64,000 nucleotides of DNA from assembly GCA_963682175.1 (NCBI GenBank), contig OY821772.1:56380925-56444924 (forward strand). Reading direction: 5' to 3'. Below, one piece after another: positions 12,665 through 25,500 of this stretch. Both the position numbers and the translations under genes were made by a program. How positions within the stretch are numbered: the first letter of the stretch is position 1; each line of letters begins with the position of its first letter. Origin of the DNA: Triglochin maritima (Eukaryota > Streptophyta > Magnoliopsida > Alismatales > Juncaginaceae). Under the pieces are notes generated by a model. That model was not told where the DNA came from, ran no database searches, and was given only the letters and a program-made list of their open reading frames with translations.

Positions 12665-15600
12665 ATGTCCGGTCGCCACGTGGAGGAGTCGAAGACCAAA
12701 CCCACCTCCTCCTCTTCCTCTCCAGACTCCTCCTCCCCCTGCAACTCCTCCTTCTCCCGCAACTCCTCCCCCTGCTGGTCGGAGGAGAACTTCCCGGTGT
12801 ACATAATGGGGAGTTTGACCATCGAAGCCGGCTGCGACGATCTCGTACCCAGCCCCGACTCCCCCGCCGATCCCATCTGGGACGCCATCCGTGTCGAGGC
12901 CAAGTCCGAGGTTTGGTTTTGGTTTTGGTTTCTAAGGGTTTTTTGTTTGGTGTCTTAGCTTAGCGATTTTGATCCTAATATGTTAGGTGGAAGTTTAGTT
13001 AGGGATTTTGGTGGTTTGTCTACTCATGCAATCAAATTTGATCCTTAAAACACATCTTTCAGTGATCATGTCTAATGGGTAATTAGTTATTGTTTGAAAC
13101 AGGGTCGCGCTTGATTAGTTCGGTTTATGTCTATTTATAAATGTAACTGTTTGATGAATTAACGCTTACAAGTTACAACTCATGGTTTACTGTTGGTACA
13201 CCAATCCATTAATTTTTGGCCTTTTGCAAATGATGGTACTACTTAGGTGTGGCTTGGGGCTAATTCAGCTTAGAAACTCAAATTAAAGGCCAAGTTTTAC
13301 TTCCTTGCAGAAGTTTTGCTATTTCTACAAAGTGGCAACTGGCAAGGTCAATGGTTTTAAAATAAATAAATAAATAGCCAAACTAGTCTTATCACCAAGT
13401 TCATAACGTTAAAAAATGAGGACATAAGATTGAGACCATGAGGGTGGGATGTTGCCTTTATATAATTATATCAATATATTGGTTCAATTTCTTAATTGCT
13501 TATCTAGTCTAATGGCATGCTTAGGACCCTACCCATAAAAATTAAAATATGTGTTAGGACACTAACCATTTGCAAGTGGTAGTTTTATAATAACCATTTG
13601 CATCATCCACAGAATTTTGTTAGCATGGTAACGTGTAATCCGAAAAGCAGATCTCACTGGATTTACTAACAGTGGTTTTCAATTTGTTTTTTTCTCCTTT
13701 TATATTCTTTAGTACAGACGAGATTATGATGGTAGCTACTAGCTAGGGATGTAAACGGATATTTTCGAATCGGATACAACCTATACCCGAATTTGAATCC
13801 GTATTCCAAATAAGCATATACCAAATCTGAATTCGAATCCAATTTTTTATAGCTTACCAATATCATATCCAAATTTGAAAACTTTTAATGTTCAAATTCT
13901 TATAACATCTTTTTTTTATATCTTTTGTTGTATAATCTAAAATATTTCGAAAAGATGCCCTAACAAAATTATATTCTAATTTGTTTTTGATTCTATTATG
14001 TTTATATTTATATAAGAATAAGTTAGTTTTTATTTACTTGCAATATAAATATTAATAACCATATATATTGGATGCGAAAATTGGTATTTCTGGATATGGT
14101 TTGACCTATATCTGAATTCGTATCTGAATTTGAAATCGGTAAAGATTTTTAAACCATTTTCAATTCCAAATTGTATTCAATAAGAATTTCTTTACCAAAT
14201 ACCAACCAAATTTTAATTTTTGAATCGGATAATCGATTACCATTTTCATCCCTAATGGTAGCATGTAGGAAATTTCTATATTGTGGTGTTTCTCGGTAAA
14301 AAATAGTTAAAAGGTAACACCTCAACAATATTCCTCTTAGTTTTCACCTTTTAAATTGATGTTTTCTATAGTGCTTGGAGGTTAATCCTTTTAATATTTC
14401 AACATCACAAAAAAGTGTTGCACTTTTGCACAATCCACGGCTTGTCCATGCCCTCTTTTTCCCATACGAGGGTAATCCATTAATTTCCTACCTCATAGGG
14501 TTGTAGTTACTGGGAAACACAATTCATCCCCCCCTCCGTTTTTCACTTGTTTCAACTGGTGGTACATCCGTACTGCGTGGATGAAACTTGAAAATCGACC
14601 CACCAGTTGGGATGGGTTGGGTTTTTTTCATTTTGAAATGATTCCTCCATTAGAAATTCCTCTAGTATTCCAAACATACAAGGGTAATGATTACTCTCCT
14701 AAAATTTTACCCCATGATAGTTGCTCCTCATATAATCCCACCCCTAATTATTATCCTCATTCCAAATGCAACGATAAGCTTCATTGAGTATGTGTGCTAG
14801 AAACAATATTTCTGTATCGTTTTTGGCTTCAAATATATTAACACTCACCAGAGCAACTTTGACTGATAATGTCTTATTTTCCAACTCATCAACCTGTTGT
14901 TAAACAGGCCGAAAATGAGCCGATCCTAAGCAGTTTCCTCTATGCTAGTATACTCTCTCACGATTGTCTGGAACGTGCATTGGGTTTTGTCCTTGCCAAT
15001 CGTCTACAAGATCCAACACTTCTAGCAACTCAATTGATGGATATTTTTGATGATGTGATCATGAAAGATGCAGGCATTCAGCGTTCTATTCGGCTGGATA
15101 TTCAGGTGATCCTACATTTTCCTCTTTGATAAAGTTCTTTTCCATCATATCCATTCATAGTTTAACTTTTAAGAGAGGACCAAGTGATATTATTAAACAC
15201 TTAATCTAAATCTCTTTGGTTTGGTTCAGGCATTCAAGGATAGAGATCCTGCATGCGCTTCCTATAGTTGGGCACTCTTGTATCTCAAGGTACACAGTTC
15301 ATTCAGCATCACAATCTTTAATGAGACGGTCCAATCAGTTATCACGATGTTGAGATGTTCTGAAAAAGAAACCTCCCTTACCATGCTTCAATCAGGACCA
15401 ATAATAATATAATGATATTTTTATGAAGTATGGTGTTACGAGGATGCTTTCCCCTAGATAGACGAGCAGATGCTCATTTCATGTTTTTCCAGTTTATTTT
15501 CTTTTCTGTTATATCAACAATTATCTGTCTTTTTTTGGTTTGGGAAATGGATTCCTTCTAAAGTCCATTTCATTCAGGGGTACCATTCACTGCAATCTTA

Positions 15601-18600
15601 TCGAGTATCACATGCATTGTGGAAAAAAGGGAGAAGAGTGCTGGCTTTGGCACTTCAAAGCCGCATTAGTGAGGTATCTATCATTTAATAGATCTCTGGT
15701 TGATTAATTATTATTTTTACATTTGATGGTTAATACACGAGCTCATCTATCTCATTTTTGTCCTCAAATTATGCATGAACACAGGTATTTGCTGTGGATA
15801 TACATCCAGGTATGTGTAATTCACCTGCTGGTCAACTGTTCCTCTTTTTCTGTCCTGATTATCTCATCTAGTAGCAACCTTTCCATTACCCCACTACTGG
15901 TCTTTAAGAATTAATGTTGCAAAACATTATCAGTTTAGTGTAGGAATCATTATATGCCTGATATATGGTTGTTAATACTTAAATGGCGACAATACATGGT
16001 TTTAGACTTTTGTCAATTGGGCTGTTTAAATCCAGCTTATCAAGTGCTGCCCAGATTTATTTTGGGCTCCTTATAATCACGAAGTAGTGTTCCACAAAAC
16101 AAAGTAGATCTCGATGTTAGTCATGTAAGGAAGCCATTTCAAGGACTGGTTGGTTAAAAGATTTGGTTGTACAAAAATATCACTTTTTCTATATTGTTTT
16201 GTAGAAGAAAAAGTCATTGAATACCGCGGCAGAGTCGGTGATGACATTGTTGATTTTAAACAAGTTTTGAGGTGGAGTTGTCTGTGTCATGCTTAACTTA
16301 ATACACTTTCAGCCTAGAATCATAGGGAAGTTAGACCAGTAACCTAATTCCCTTGAGTCAACTGGTCCAACTTAAAATTAATTTTTACCCACTTTTCTCG
16401 ACCATATAATTTTGAACATCAACATTACCCGAAAACCTCAAACAAGGCTCCCACATTAAGCAGGGTAGGGAGGGGGGTTGGACGTACGCTACCATACCCC
16501 TATCACCATGTGATTGAGAGGTTGTTTTCGATTGGCCTGTAATCTCATACCTAGATAATTTTCTGCTAATTCAAAATTACTAAAAATCGTAGACTGCGTC
16601 TATGAACCGCGTTGATTTAGTCCATAACTAGAAAATTTTGAACACCAACTCAAAATCCTTATTGACAATTGTCTGCAACTACTTCCAATATTCAGACATC
16701 ATTCATCTTTCTAATATTGTGTGGTTCTAATGTTATCACACAGCTGCGAAAATTGGAGAGGGCATTCTACTAGATCATGGAACAGGTGTTGTGATTGGTG
16801 AAACTGCGGTCATAGGGAACAATGTTTCTATAATGCAGGCATGTTTTATCTTGGTTTTCTTTCCTGTTTACCATTCTTAGACTGTGTCCAGCATGTAAAG
16901 AAATGCTCAGCGTATTTGTTTTATGCTCCCACTGCATGCTCAGAACATTTTCCTATGTTTATGTGCCACCATTTTAAAGCACGACTTGGATGTTATCTTC
17001 TTAACATATCGGACTCAATAGAAATGGTTCCTGCTATGTTAACCATTAACCAATAAGATGTGCAATAGATTTATGTCACAGAAGTGTGCCTGTTTGATAA
17101 AAAAAGTTACAATAAAATCAGGAAATGGTTTTGCAAGTACTATCCTAAGAGACGTAAGAGTGTACAATAAGACACCTGGTTGATAGACTTATTGGAAGCT
17201 ATGGCGTATGGGTATCTCCTGTCTATTTGCAAAGAGGGGGCAAAGTCTAGCAACTTTTATTTGCAATGGATTATGTTGTGAAACCTCTACCATCAAATAT
17301 AGTTGAGGGACTTTTATAAAGCTGCGACTTCAATTTCCAGCCATCAAAAAATAGATTTCCACTTTAATGGTATAGAAAGAGCGTGTCACACCATTTATAT
17401 GAAATCAAAATTGTAATAGTGGTTAGTTAGAGATACAATATTGTTGTGCCATTAAGTAATAGTGGTGCAACAAAATCTGTTGCTATTGCTTGCCCCAAGT
17501 TTAGGTATGAATGTTCTAGAACTTATAAAACATTTTTTTATGTGTCTTTGAATATATTGCTTGTCACAATGTTGAATGTGTTCCATAATTATGCATTTGT
17601 GGTTTGCAGAGTGTAACTTTAGGAGGGACAGGGAAAGAGATTGGAGATCGGCATCCTAAAATAGGTCAAGGTGCTCTTATAGGTGCTGGTGCAACAATCC
17701 TCGGAAACATCAAAGTTGGTGAAGGCGTAATGATTGCTGCTGGTTCACTTGTCTTAAAGGATATACCTTCACACAGGTTGGAATTTTTTTTATAGTACCA
17801 GTTTTAGACTTATGGGCAAGGTAATCCAATTGAAACTCGGTTATGTAAGAGCTGAAATAATCCAGTAGCTTCATGGTCAATCATTCAAGGTTTCTCCTCA
17901 GACCATTTCAGCTGTAATAGTTTGCGCAAGCATGAATTCTTCAGGTTTTGGTTTTTCCTTTTAGTACAATAGATTTCGTACTTTTATTGGGATCAGGATG
18001 TTTTTTTGTGTAACCATGTATTGTGTAATCACATTCTTCGTCTTGATTCTTACATTTTCTTCAGCTCTCAATGCAAAGAGCATGGTTCAGGACACTTCAT
18101 GTAACATCCCGAAACAGCGGAAAATTTAAAAATTCATAAACAAGACAAGGAGCACAATAATCAAGGCGGGACTGTTACTTCTCATAAATAAATAAGCGGT
18201 GCACCATAATACATCAGAGTTTGCCAAAATAAATACATGATTACAACGAAACGACAAAGGAAGATAAACGTAATCATGTGGACCTCAGTGGTCTGACTAG
18301 AGGATCCGACTCCAAACGCGCGCGCCCGCCGATCACCACCCCACTGGACCTACTGCGGTCCTGAAAATATATAACAACAATGCCTGAGTTTCCAGAAGGA
18401 AACCCCGTATGCCAACTCACCTATATATGCATGCATTACACAATGAACCTATCATACTAGTAGCATGTCATGACATCGACAGAAATGGAAAACAGTTCCC
18501 CCGAAGGGTAAAACAGGACATCAGTCCGACAATCAACAACGAGTCTCCCGAGGAGACCTACTGCAGGCACATGCAGTCTTACAGCACGCGACATCGCACC

Positions 18601-21229
18601 CCCCACACGCAGCTACACTACTCAAGGGTTCGGCAGGGAGCCTCTGTCACGCCTGCGAGCCGATAGAATACAGATCTGCAAATCTCAGTGGTCGGAGCCA
18701 CAGGGACCAACGGGGCCGTCGCCCGGAAGGTATAACAACAACATCTCGGTAGGTGCCCAGCCGAGGAAAACAACATAGCCGGAACAGCCTCGGCTCAACA
18801 ATCACCATCGCCGGCACAACCTCGGCGGCATCACCGGCACAACATCGGTGGTCCATCACAACAGTCCGGCACAACATCGGACAAATCCAGACCAAAGTCT
18901 GCCAGGTCATCAGGCTCCTCGAGCCGCAAACACCAACCGCGCCGGTATAAAAGCAGGGCAGCGACCTCCGTAGCCCGTGGGCCGGTAGTCACCTCACCCA
19001 ACGCCAGTTGCGTGCCCGCACAACAACATTGGGATCCGCGATCCCTCAGGCCTGCTATACTACAATAAGCCCAATCAATCCATCACATTTGTCACGCTCC
19101 ATACCTGGAACTGACGCGTCCCGAACACCCACACTCTTCCCAACGGCGGTCCCTGGGTAGGCACGCATCATGCGCCCACCGTCACCTCCCGGCTCACGCA
19201 CAAGGCGAGGACACGGGTTTCCGTGGCAAAGTTGGCGTTCAAAAAGGAAACCAGGAATTCTGTCCTGGGCCCAAACGGTCGACCGTAAGAGGTAATTCGG
19301 TCGACCGTTTCCAGAAAGGAATCGGTCGACCGTCCCTAACACGGTCTACCGCTGTGCACAGAACACAATCCCCCCAACGGTCTACCGAAGGTCTAAAACC
19401 GGTCGACCGAACGAGGTCAAAATCCGGGGTCTGGTCAACATTACAATCCAGTCTATCGGTCGACCGAAAACTGACAGTACATCTTCTACATCATTTTAAT
19501 CCATCGGTCGACCGACTCAGGGGTCTCGGTCGACCGAACTTACAAGGTCAACTTAATATTTCTACGTCATATAACGGTCGACCGAACTCAAGCCTACGTC
19601 CGAACAACATGCAATATACACAAATAAACTTAAGTTCCGGTCGACCGAACACAAGGCCTCGGTCGACCGAAACGCAACAGGCAGTACAAATTTACATGCA
19701 ATCGGTCGACCGCCCAAGGGCCGGTCGACCGTCCGGTCGTCTTCAACCTCGCGCCAGCCGAGGTTTCTTCGCCCAACCGCGACGTCGGAGAGGCCTCCGA
19801 CCTCCTCCGACCGACCAACACGACCCTCTCATGAGTGTCAACAACAAAACCACGCTAGAGAGCGGCATACCTCAAAAGAAACGACGAAAACGCCGGAGCT
19901 CCGCTCGCGCACGTCGCCTCCGGTGATCTCCTCGCGCTAAGCCTCCGCGCGAAAGTCTTCCTCGTCCGCCCCCTCCGCGACAGCTGCTCCCACCGCGCGC
20001 ACCAGCAAGGAAGGAAGAAGAAATGAGGAAGGAGAAATGAGAAAGGAGAAGAAAGAAGAAGATGAAGGAAAAGCCCTATTTAACTCGGATGCTACAGTAC
20101 CCGACCCTTCACCTTCCCATGCAAACTCCTGCACACCCACTTCCCCATGCAAACCAACCCTTAAACCTCATTAGTCCACTAACCCTAGGTTAGGGATCTA
20201 ACACTTCATTTGCCCCAATCTTCAACCCACATTTATGATATTTTATGGAATTAAGATTCCAAGTATAACGTTCCTGGATGGGTGAGGGAGATTACACAGC
20301 AAGGTCGTAACCTTTTGTTGTGCACTCTTACCATATATGGGCTGCAGAATAGTTGTTCTTTCTTTGTCAATAGACATTCAAACCCTACAAGAACATCAAT
20401 TAAGTAATATTACAAGATTAAATGTCACCCTACAACAACATCAATCGTTTGAGCAGAGTACTATAAGACTAATATCCAAATCCTACAAAAGCATCAATCA
20501 TTTGGGAAGTATTACAAAACTAACCACTCTTTTTTCTTGGTCTAAAGAATGGCAGCCGGCAATCCAGCTAAAGTGGTTGGACATCTTGAAGAAGAAGACC
20601 CATCTTTAACAATGAGACACGGTTAGTATGTATTTAATTTACAGTTGAGGTATAAACATCAATTTTTACCCTGAATTTTCTCTTACCTTGTGCAACTCGC
20701 AGATGCTACAAAAAGGTACTTTGAAGATGTAGGAGTGAAGCCGAAGAAGGGAATTGCTAATGGTATGTGATTAAATTTTCTACTGGGCTAACATTTTTTT
20801 CCCTTTTTCCAACACAAGCTCATTGCTCTTTACTCTGCTGAATTTCTTGGCCAGATGAATGTGTATTTGCTTTTGTTTAACGTTGAAACTCATTCTTCCC
20901 ATCAATGGAACTATTCTTATAAATTGTATAGCATTTATTATTCGGTTCACATACCTTCACATGTTCTATGTACAATTATCTATGCTTCATTTCTATCCAG
21001 CCGTCTTGGTTCAAACTAATCTTCTTTCCTCTTGGAGTTTATACCTGTAGTTGCTTGGAAAACATAGGCAGAACGTTCTTCTATATGCATGGTTTCTTCA
21101 TGTTAACAATAGCATACATGGCACCTTTAAACATTTTACAACGTGGCGTAAACTTTTTTTTCTTCAAGGCTCTTTCTCTATGTGATGATGCATATCTCTA
21201 CAGGATGTTTTGGCTCCAAAAAGAAGTGA
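12665..21229 (+). CDS. Serine O-acetyltransferase, SERAT3-like (9-10 exons)
   Basis: It transfers acetyl from acetyl-CoA to L-serine to give O-acetylserine, the carbon skeleton for cysteine. Exons are 12665-12910, 14908-15105, 15230-15289, 15578-15673, 15785-15809, 16744-16838, 17610-17776, 20548-20621 and 20703-20762; phases agree throughout. The N-terminal domain runs to about residue 200. The left-handed beta-helix follows, with the catalytic pair Asp205 (VDIHP, exon 5) and His220 (LDHGTG, exon 6) 15 residues apart, and His255 in GDRHP (exon 7); this spacing matches bacterial CysE. Intron 6 has a GC donor. The C-terminus is unsure: exon 9 could read on to TGA at 20768-20770 (342 aa) or splice to a short exon 21204-21229 (348 aa). 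The multi-exon structure and lack of an obvious transit peptide suggest the cytosolic SERAT3 class. The copy is full-length only with the first of three repeat units. Intron 7 holds a solo LTR. Confidence 0.9.
13744..14254. mobile_element. hAT-like MITE (about 511 bp) in serine acetyltransferase intron 1
   Basis: It starts TAGGGATGTAAACGG and ends with the inverse of TAGGGATGAAAATGG (13 of 15 match). The 8-bp sequence ATGGTAGC occurs right after the element (14255-14262) and at 13729-13736, 7 bp before its left end, so the target duplication is separated from the end by a short filler. The interior is AT-rich, with recurrent ATCGGAT/ATCCGAATT-like phrases and no coding potential. Confidence 0.6.
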
Positions 21230-22280
21230 GGATCTCATATGTTGGTGCACCAGATGAAGCATTTTTTTGCCACAAACCAACTTATACGGCTCTACTCCTG
21301 GTGATATCAAAAATGAAAATAAAACTGAAAGCTACCACCAATCGAGAGAGATGAGAAGCGGAAGTTCCTTGTTATCCTTATAGACTAGAATATGTTGTAA
21401 TAATATCATAATTGTAAAAGTAACTTAATATATGACGTAATTTAGTTAATGCGATGTGATGTAATGCTGTCTTGCTCGATTTAGCCATGGTTATGTGGTT
21501 GGAGATAGCATCTCCACTTTCGTTTTTCTCAAAGCATGTCAAGCAGTCTTTCTCCTTGCACGCACGGAAATTGTTTTTATGAAAGATCTATATTTCATTT
21601 TTCTTTGCTTGAATAAAGCTGGAATTCAGGAGTTTGTAGGAAGGTGCGGTTTTTGACACGATTGAGTAATCATTTGTGCCAAGAGTGCCTTCCGTGACCG
21701 TCTCCTTGATGGTCAAATACTGAAGACAACAACAATGTTTTTTTATCCTTGTTAGTGTACACAGGGAGCCTGAGGTGCTAATTTACTGTAGAGTTATAAT
21801 GGACTTTATGATGTTGGATATTTATTGTGAGGTTAATCCAATAAATATTACGAACATTTTACTTAATCGATGTCGATAAATTCTTTGTTAGACTACACAA
21901 TCATGGTTATATGTTTGGAATTTGTTGATTGTATATAACACATTCAGCAATCAGCACTATACAATAAGATAAATAATTCCAGTATTTCGCATCGACGTGT
22001 TCTGTTTTTGTTGCACTTCAACTCGTGGCCTACCACGTCATGGCGCTGGATTGGGCAAGCAAAATGGAAAATATTTTGATATCTCGCAACATAGACTCAC
22101 AGCAAGCAACGCTTACACTTTGTTACTTAGAAATCTACACTTGATTTAGTTATTTCGATTTTCAATCACAACTCAGCAGCCAGGAGTCATAATCAGGTAT
22201 TCAGGTCTCACAACAAATATTTAAATCGAACTTGACAATATTATATCATCGCTATAATAAATATTACGAGTCTGCCAGAA
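16466..22280 (+). repeat. Tandem repeat unit 1 (5,815 bp) covering exons 6-9 of serine acetyltransferase
   Basis: The unit begins TAGGGAGGGGGGTTGG inside intron 5 and ends GTCTGCCAGAA. It includes the last 278 bp of intron 5, exons 6-9, a solo LTR in intron 7 and about 1.5 kb beyond exon 9. This is the only unit joined to exons 1-5. It carries G at 18152, where the other two units carry A. Confidence 0.97.
18100..20203. mobile_element. Solo LTR (2,104 bp) in serine acetyltransferase intron 7, unit 1
   Basis: The element starts TGTAACATCCC and ends GGGATCTAACA (TG...CA) and is flanked by the 5-bp target duplication CTTCA (18095-18099 and 20204-20208). There is no internal gag-pol region, so it is a solo LTR left by recombination. 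Inside are a CGGCACAACxTCGG-type repeat (about 18780-18880), a TATAAAAG at about 18946 that could be a promoter, and 12 perfect copies of CGGTCGACCG (19276-19735) plus CGGTCTACCG variants. The minus strand also has a TTAAATAGGG followed by a CT-rich tract, which could equally be the LTR promoter, so the orientation is open. The 190-codon open frame over the palindromes is a by-product of the repeats. Confidence 0.85.
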
Positions 22281-22558
22281 TAGGGAGGGGGGTTGGACGT
22301 ACGCTACCATACCCCTATCACCATGTGATTGAGAGGTTGTTTTCGATTGGCCTGTAATCTCATACCTAGATAATTTTCTGCTAATTCAAAATTACTAAAA
22401 ATCGTAGACTGCGTCTATGAACCGCGTTGATTTAGTCCATAACTAGAAAATTTTGAACACCAACTCAAAATCCTTATTGACAATTGTCTGCAACTACTTC
22501 CAATATTCAGACATCATTCATCTTTCTAATATTGTGTGGTTCTAATGTTATCACACAG

Positions 22559-25500
22559 CTGCGAAAATTGGAGAGGGCATTCTACTAGATCATGGAACAG
22601 GTGTTGTGATTGGTGAAACTGCGGTCATAGGGAACAATGTTTCTATAATGCAGGCATGTTTTATCTTGGTTTTCTTTCCTGTTTACCATTCTTAGACTGT
22701 GTCCAGCATGTAAAGAAATGCTCAGCGTATTTGTTTTATGCTCCCACTGCATGCTCAGAACATTTTCCTATGTTTATGTGCCACCATTTTAAAGCACGAC
22801 TTGGATGTTATCTTCTTAACATATCGGACTCAATAGAAATGGTTCCTGCTATGTTAACCATTAACCAATAAGATGTGCAATAGATTTATGTCACAGAAGT
22901 GTGCCTGTTTGATAAAAAAAGTTACAATAAAATCAGGAAATGGTTTTGCAAGTACTATCCTAAGAGACGTAAGAGTGTACAATAAGACACCTGGTTGATA
23001 GACTTATTGGAAGCTATGGCGTATGGGTATCTCCTGTCTATTTGCAAAGAGGGGGCAAAGTCTAGCAACTTTTATTTGCAATGGATTATGTTGTGAAACC
23101 TCTACCATCAAATATAGTTGAGGGACTTTTATAAAGCTGCGACTTCAATTTCCAGCCATCAAAAAATAGATTTCCACTTTAATGGTATAGAAAGAGCGTG
23201 TCACACCATTTATATGAAATCAAAATTGTAATAGTGGTTAGTTAGAGATACAATATTGTTGTGCCATTAAGTAATAGTGGTGCAACAAAATCTGTTGCTA
23301 TTGCTTGCCCCAAGTTTAGGTATGAATGTTCTAGAACTTATAAAACATTTTTTTATGTGTCTTTGAATATATTGCTTGTCACAATGTTGAATGTGTTCCA
23401 TAATTATGCATTTGTGGTTTGCAGAGTGTAACTTTAGGAGGGACAGGGAAAGAGATTGGAGATCGGCATCCTAAAATAGGTCAAGGTGCTCTTATAGGTG
23501 CTGGTGCAACAATCCTCGGAAACATCAAAGTTGGTGAAGGCGTAATGATTGCTGCTGGTTCACTTGTCTTAAAGGATATACCTTCACACAGGTTGGAATT
23601 TTTTTTATAGTACCAGTTTTAGACTTATGGGCAAGGTAATCCAATTGAAACTCGGTTATGTAAGAGCTGAAATAATCCAGTAGCTTCATGGTCAATCATT
23701 CAAGGTTTCTCCTCAGACCATTTCAGCTGTAATAGTTTGCGCAAGCATGAATTCTTCAGGTTTTGGTTTTTCCTTTTAGTACAATAGATTTCGTACTTTT
23801 ATTGGGATCAGGATGTTTTTTTGTGTAACCATGTATTGTGTAATCACATTCTTCGTCTTGATTCTTACATTTTCTTCAGCTCTCAATGCAAAGAGCATGG
23901 TTCAGGACACTTCATGTAACATCCCGAAACAGCGGAAAATTTAAAAATTCATAAACAAGACAAGGAACACAATAATCAAGGCGGGACTGTTACTTCTCAT
24001 AAATAAATAAGCGGTGCACCATAATACATCAGAGTTTGCCAAAATAAATACATGATTACAACGAAACGACAAAGGAAGATAAACGTAATCATGTGGACCT
24101 CAGTGGTCTGACTAGAGGATCCGACTCCAAACGCGCGCGCCCGCCGATCACCACCCCACTGGACCTACTGCGGTCCTGAAAATATATAACAACAATGCCT
24201 GAGTTTCCAGAAGGAAACCCCGTATGCCAACTCACCTATATATGCATGCATTACACAATGAACCTATCATACTAGTAGCATGTCATGACATCGACAGAAA
24301 TGGAAAACAGTTCCCCCGAAGGGTAAAACAGGACATCAGTCCGACAATCAACAACGAGTCTCCCGAGGAGACCTACTGCAGGCACATGCAGTCTTACAGC
24401 ACGCGACATCGCACCCCCCACACGCAGCTACACTACTCAAGGGTTCGGCAGGGAGCCTCTGTCACGCCTGCGAGCCGATAGAATACAGATCTGCAAATCT
24501 CAGTGGTCGGAGCCACAGGGACCAACGGGGCCGTCGCCCGGAAGGTATAACAACAACATCTCGGTAGGTGCCCAGCCGAGGAAAACAACATAGCCGGAAC
24601 AGCCTCGGCTCAACAATCACCATCGCCGGCACAACCTCGGCGGCATCACCGGCACAACATCGGTGGTCCATCACAACAGTCCGGCACAACATCGGACAAA
24701 TCCAGACCAAAGTCTGCCAGGTCATCAGGCTCCTCGAGCCGCAAACACCAACCGCGCCGGTATAAAAGCAGGGCAGCGACCTCCGTAGCCCGTGGGCCGG
24801 TAGTCACCTCACCCAACGCCAGTTGCGTGCCCGCACAACAACATTGGGATCCGCGATCCCTCAGGCCTGCTATACTACAATAAGCCCAATCAATCCATCA
24901 CATTTGTCACGCTCCATACCTGGAACTGACGCGTCCCGAACACCCACACTCTTCCCAACGGCGGTCCCTGGGTAGGCACGCATCATGCGCCCACCGTCAC
25001 CTCCCGGCTCACGCACAAGGCGAGGACACGGGTTTCCGTGGCAAAGTTGGCGTTCAAAAAGGAAACCAGGAATTCTGTCCTGGGCCCAAACGGTCGACCG
25101 TAAGAGGTAATTCGGTCGACCGTTTCCAGAAAGGAATCGGTCGACCGTCCCTAACACGGTCTACCGCTGTGCACAGAACACAATCCCCCCAACGGTCTAC
25201 CGAAGGTCTAAAACCGGTCGACCGAACGAGGTCAAAATCCGGGGTCTGGTCAACATTACAATCCAGTCTATCGGTCGACCGAAAACTGACAGTACATCTT
25301 CTACATCATTTTAATCCATCGGTCGACCGACTCAGGGGTCTCGGTCGACCGAACTTACAAGGTCAACTTAATATTTCTACGTCATATAACGGTCGACCGA
25401 ACTCAAGCCTACGTCCGAACAACATGCAATATACACAAATAAACTTAAGTTCCGGTCGACCGAACACAAGGCCTCGGTCGACCGAAACGCAACAGGCAGT

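Noticed and set aside
18409..18950. Other short open frames within the solo LTR
   Set aside because: They overlap on both strands in GC-rich repeat DNA and resemble no family.
19354..19926. 190-codon open frame over the palindrome cluster, present in all three units
   Set aside because: Its VDR repeats come directly from the repeated CGGTCGACCG. It lies wholly inside a solo LTR, has no domain, and the aconitase LTR does not keep the frame.
18100..20203. Reading the element as a Mutator-type transposon with a 9-bp duplication ACACTTCAT
   Set aside because: The second copy in aconitase shows TG...CA ends with a clean 5-bp duplication (GGAGC), and the first also fits 5 bp (CTTCA), which is the LTR pattern.
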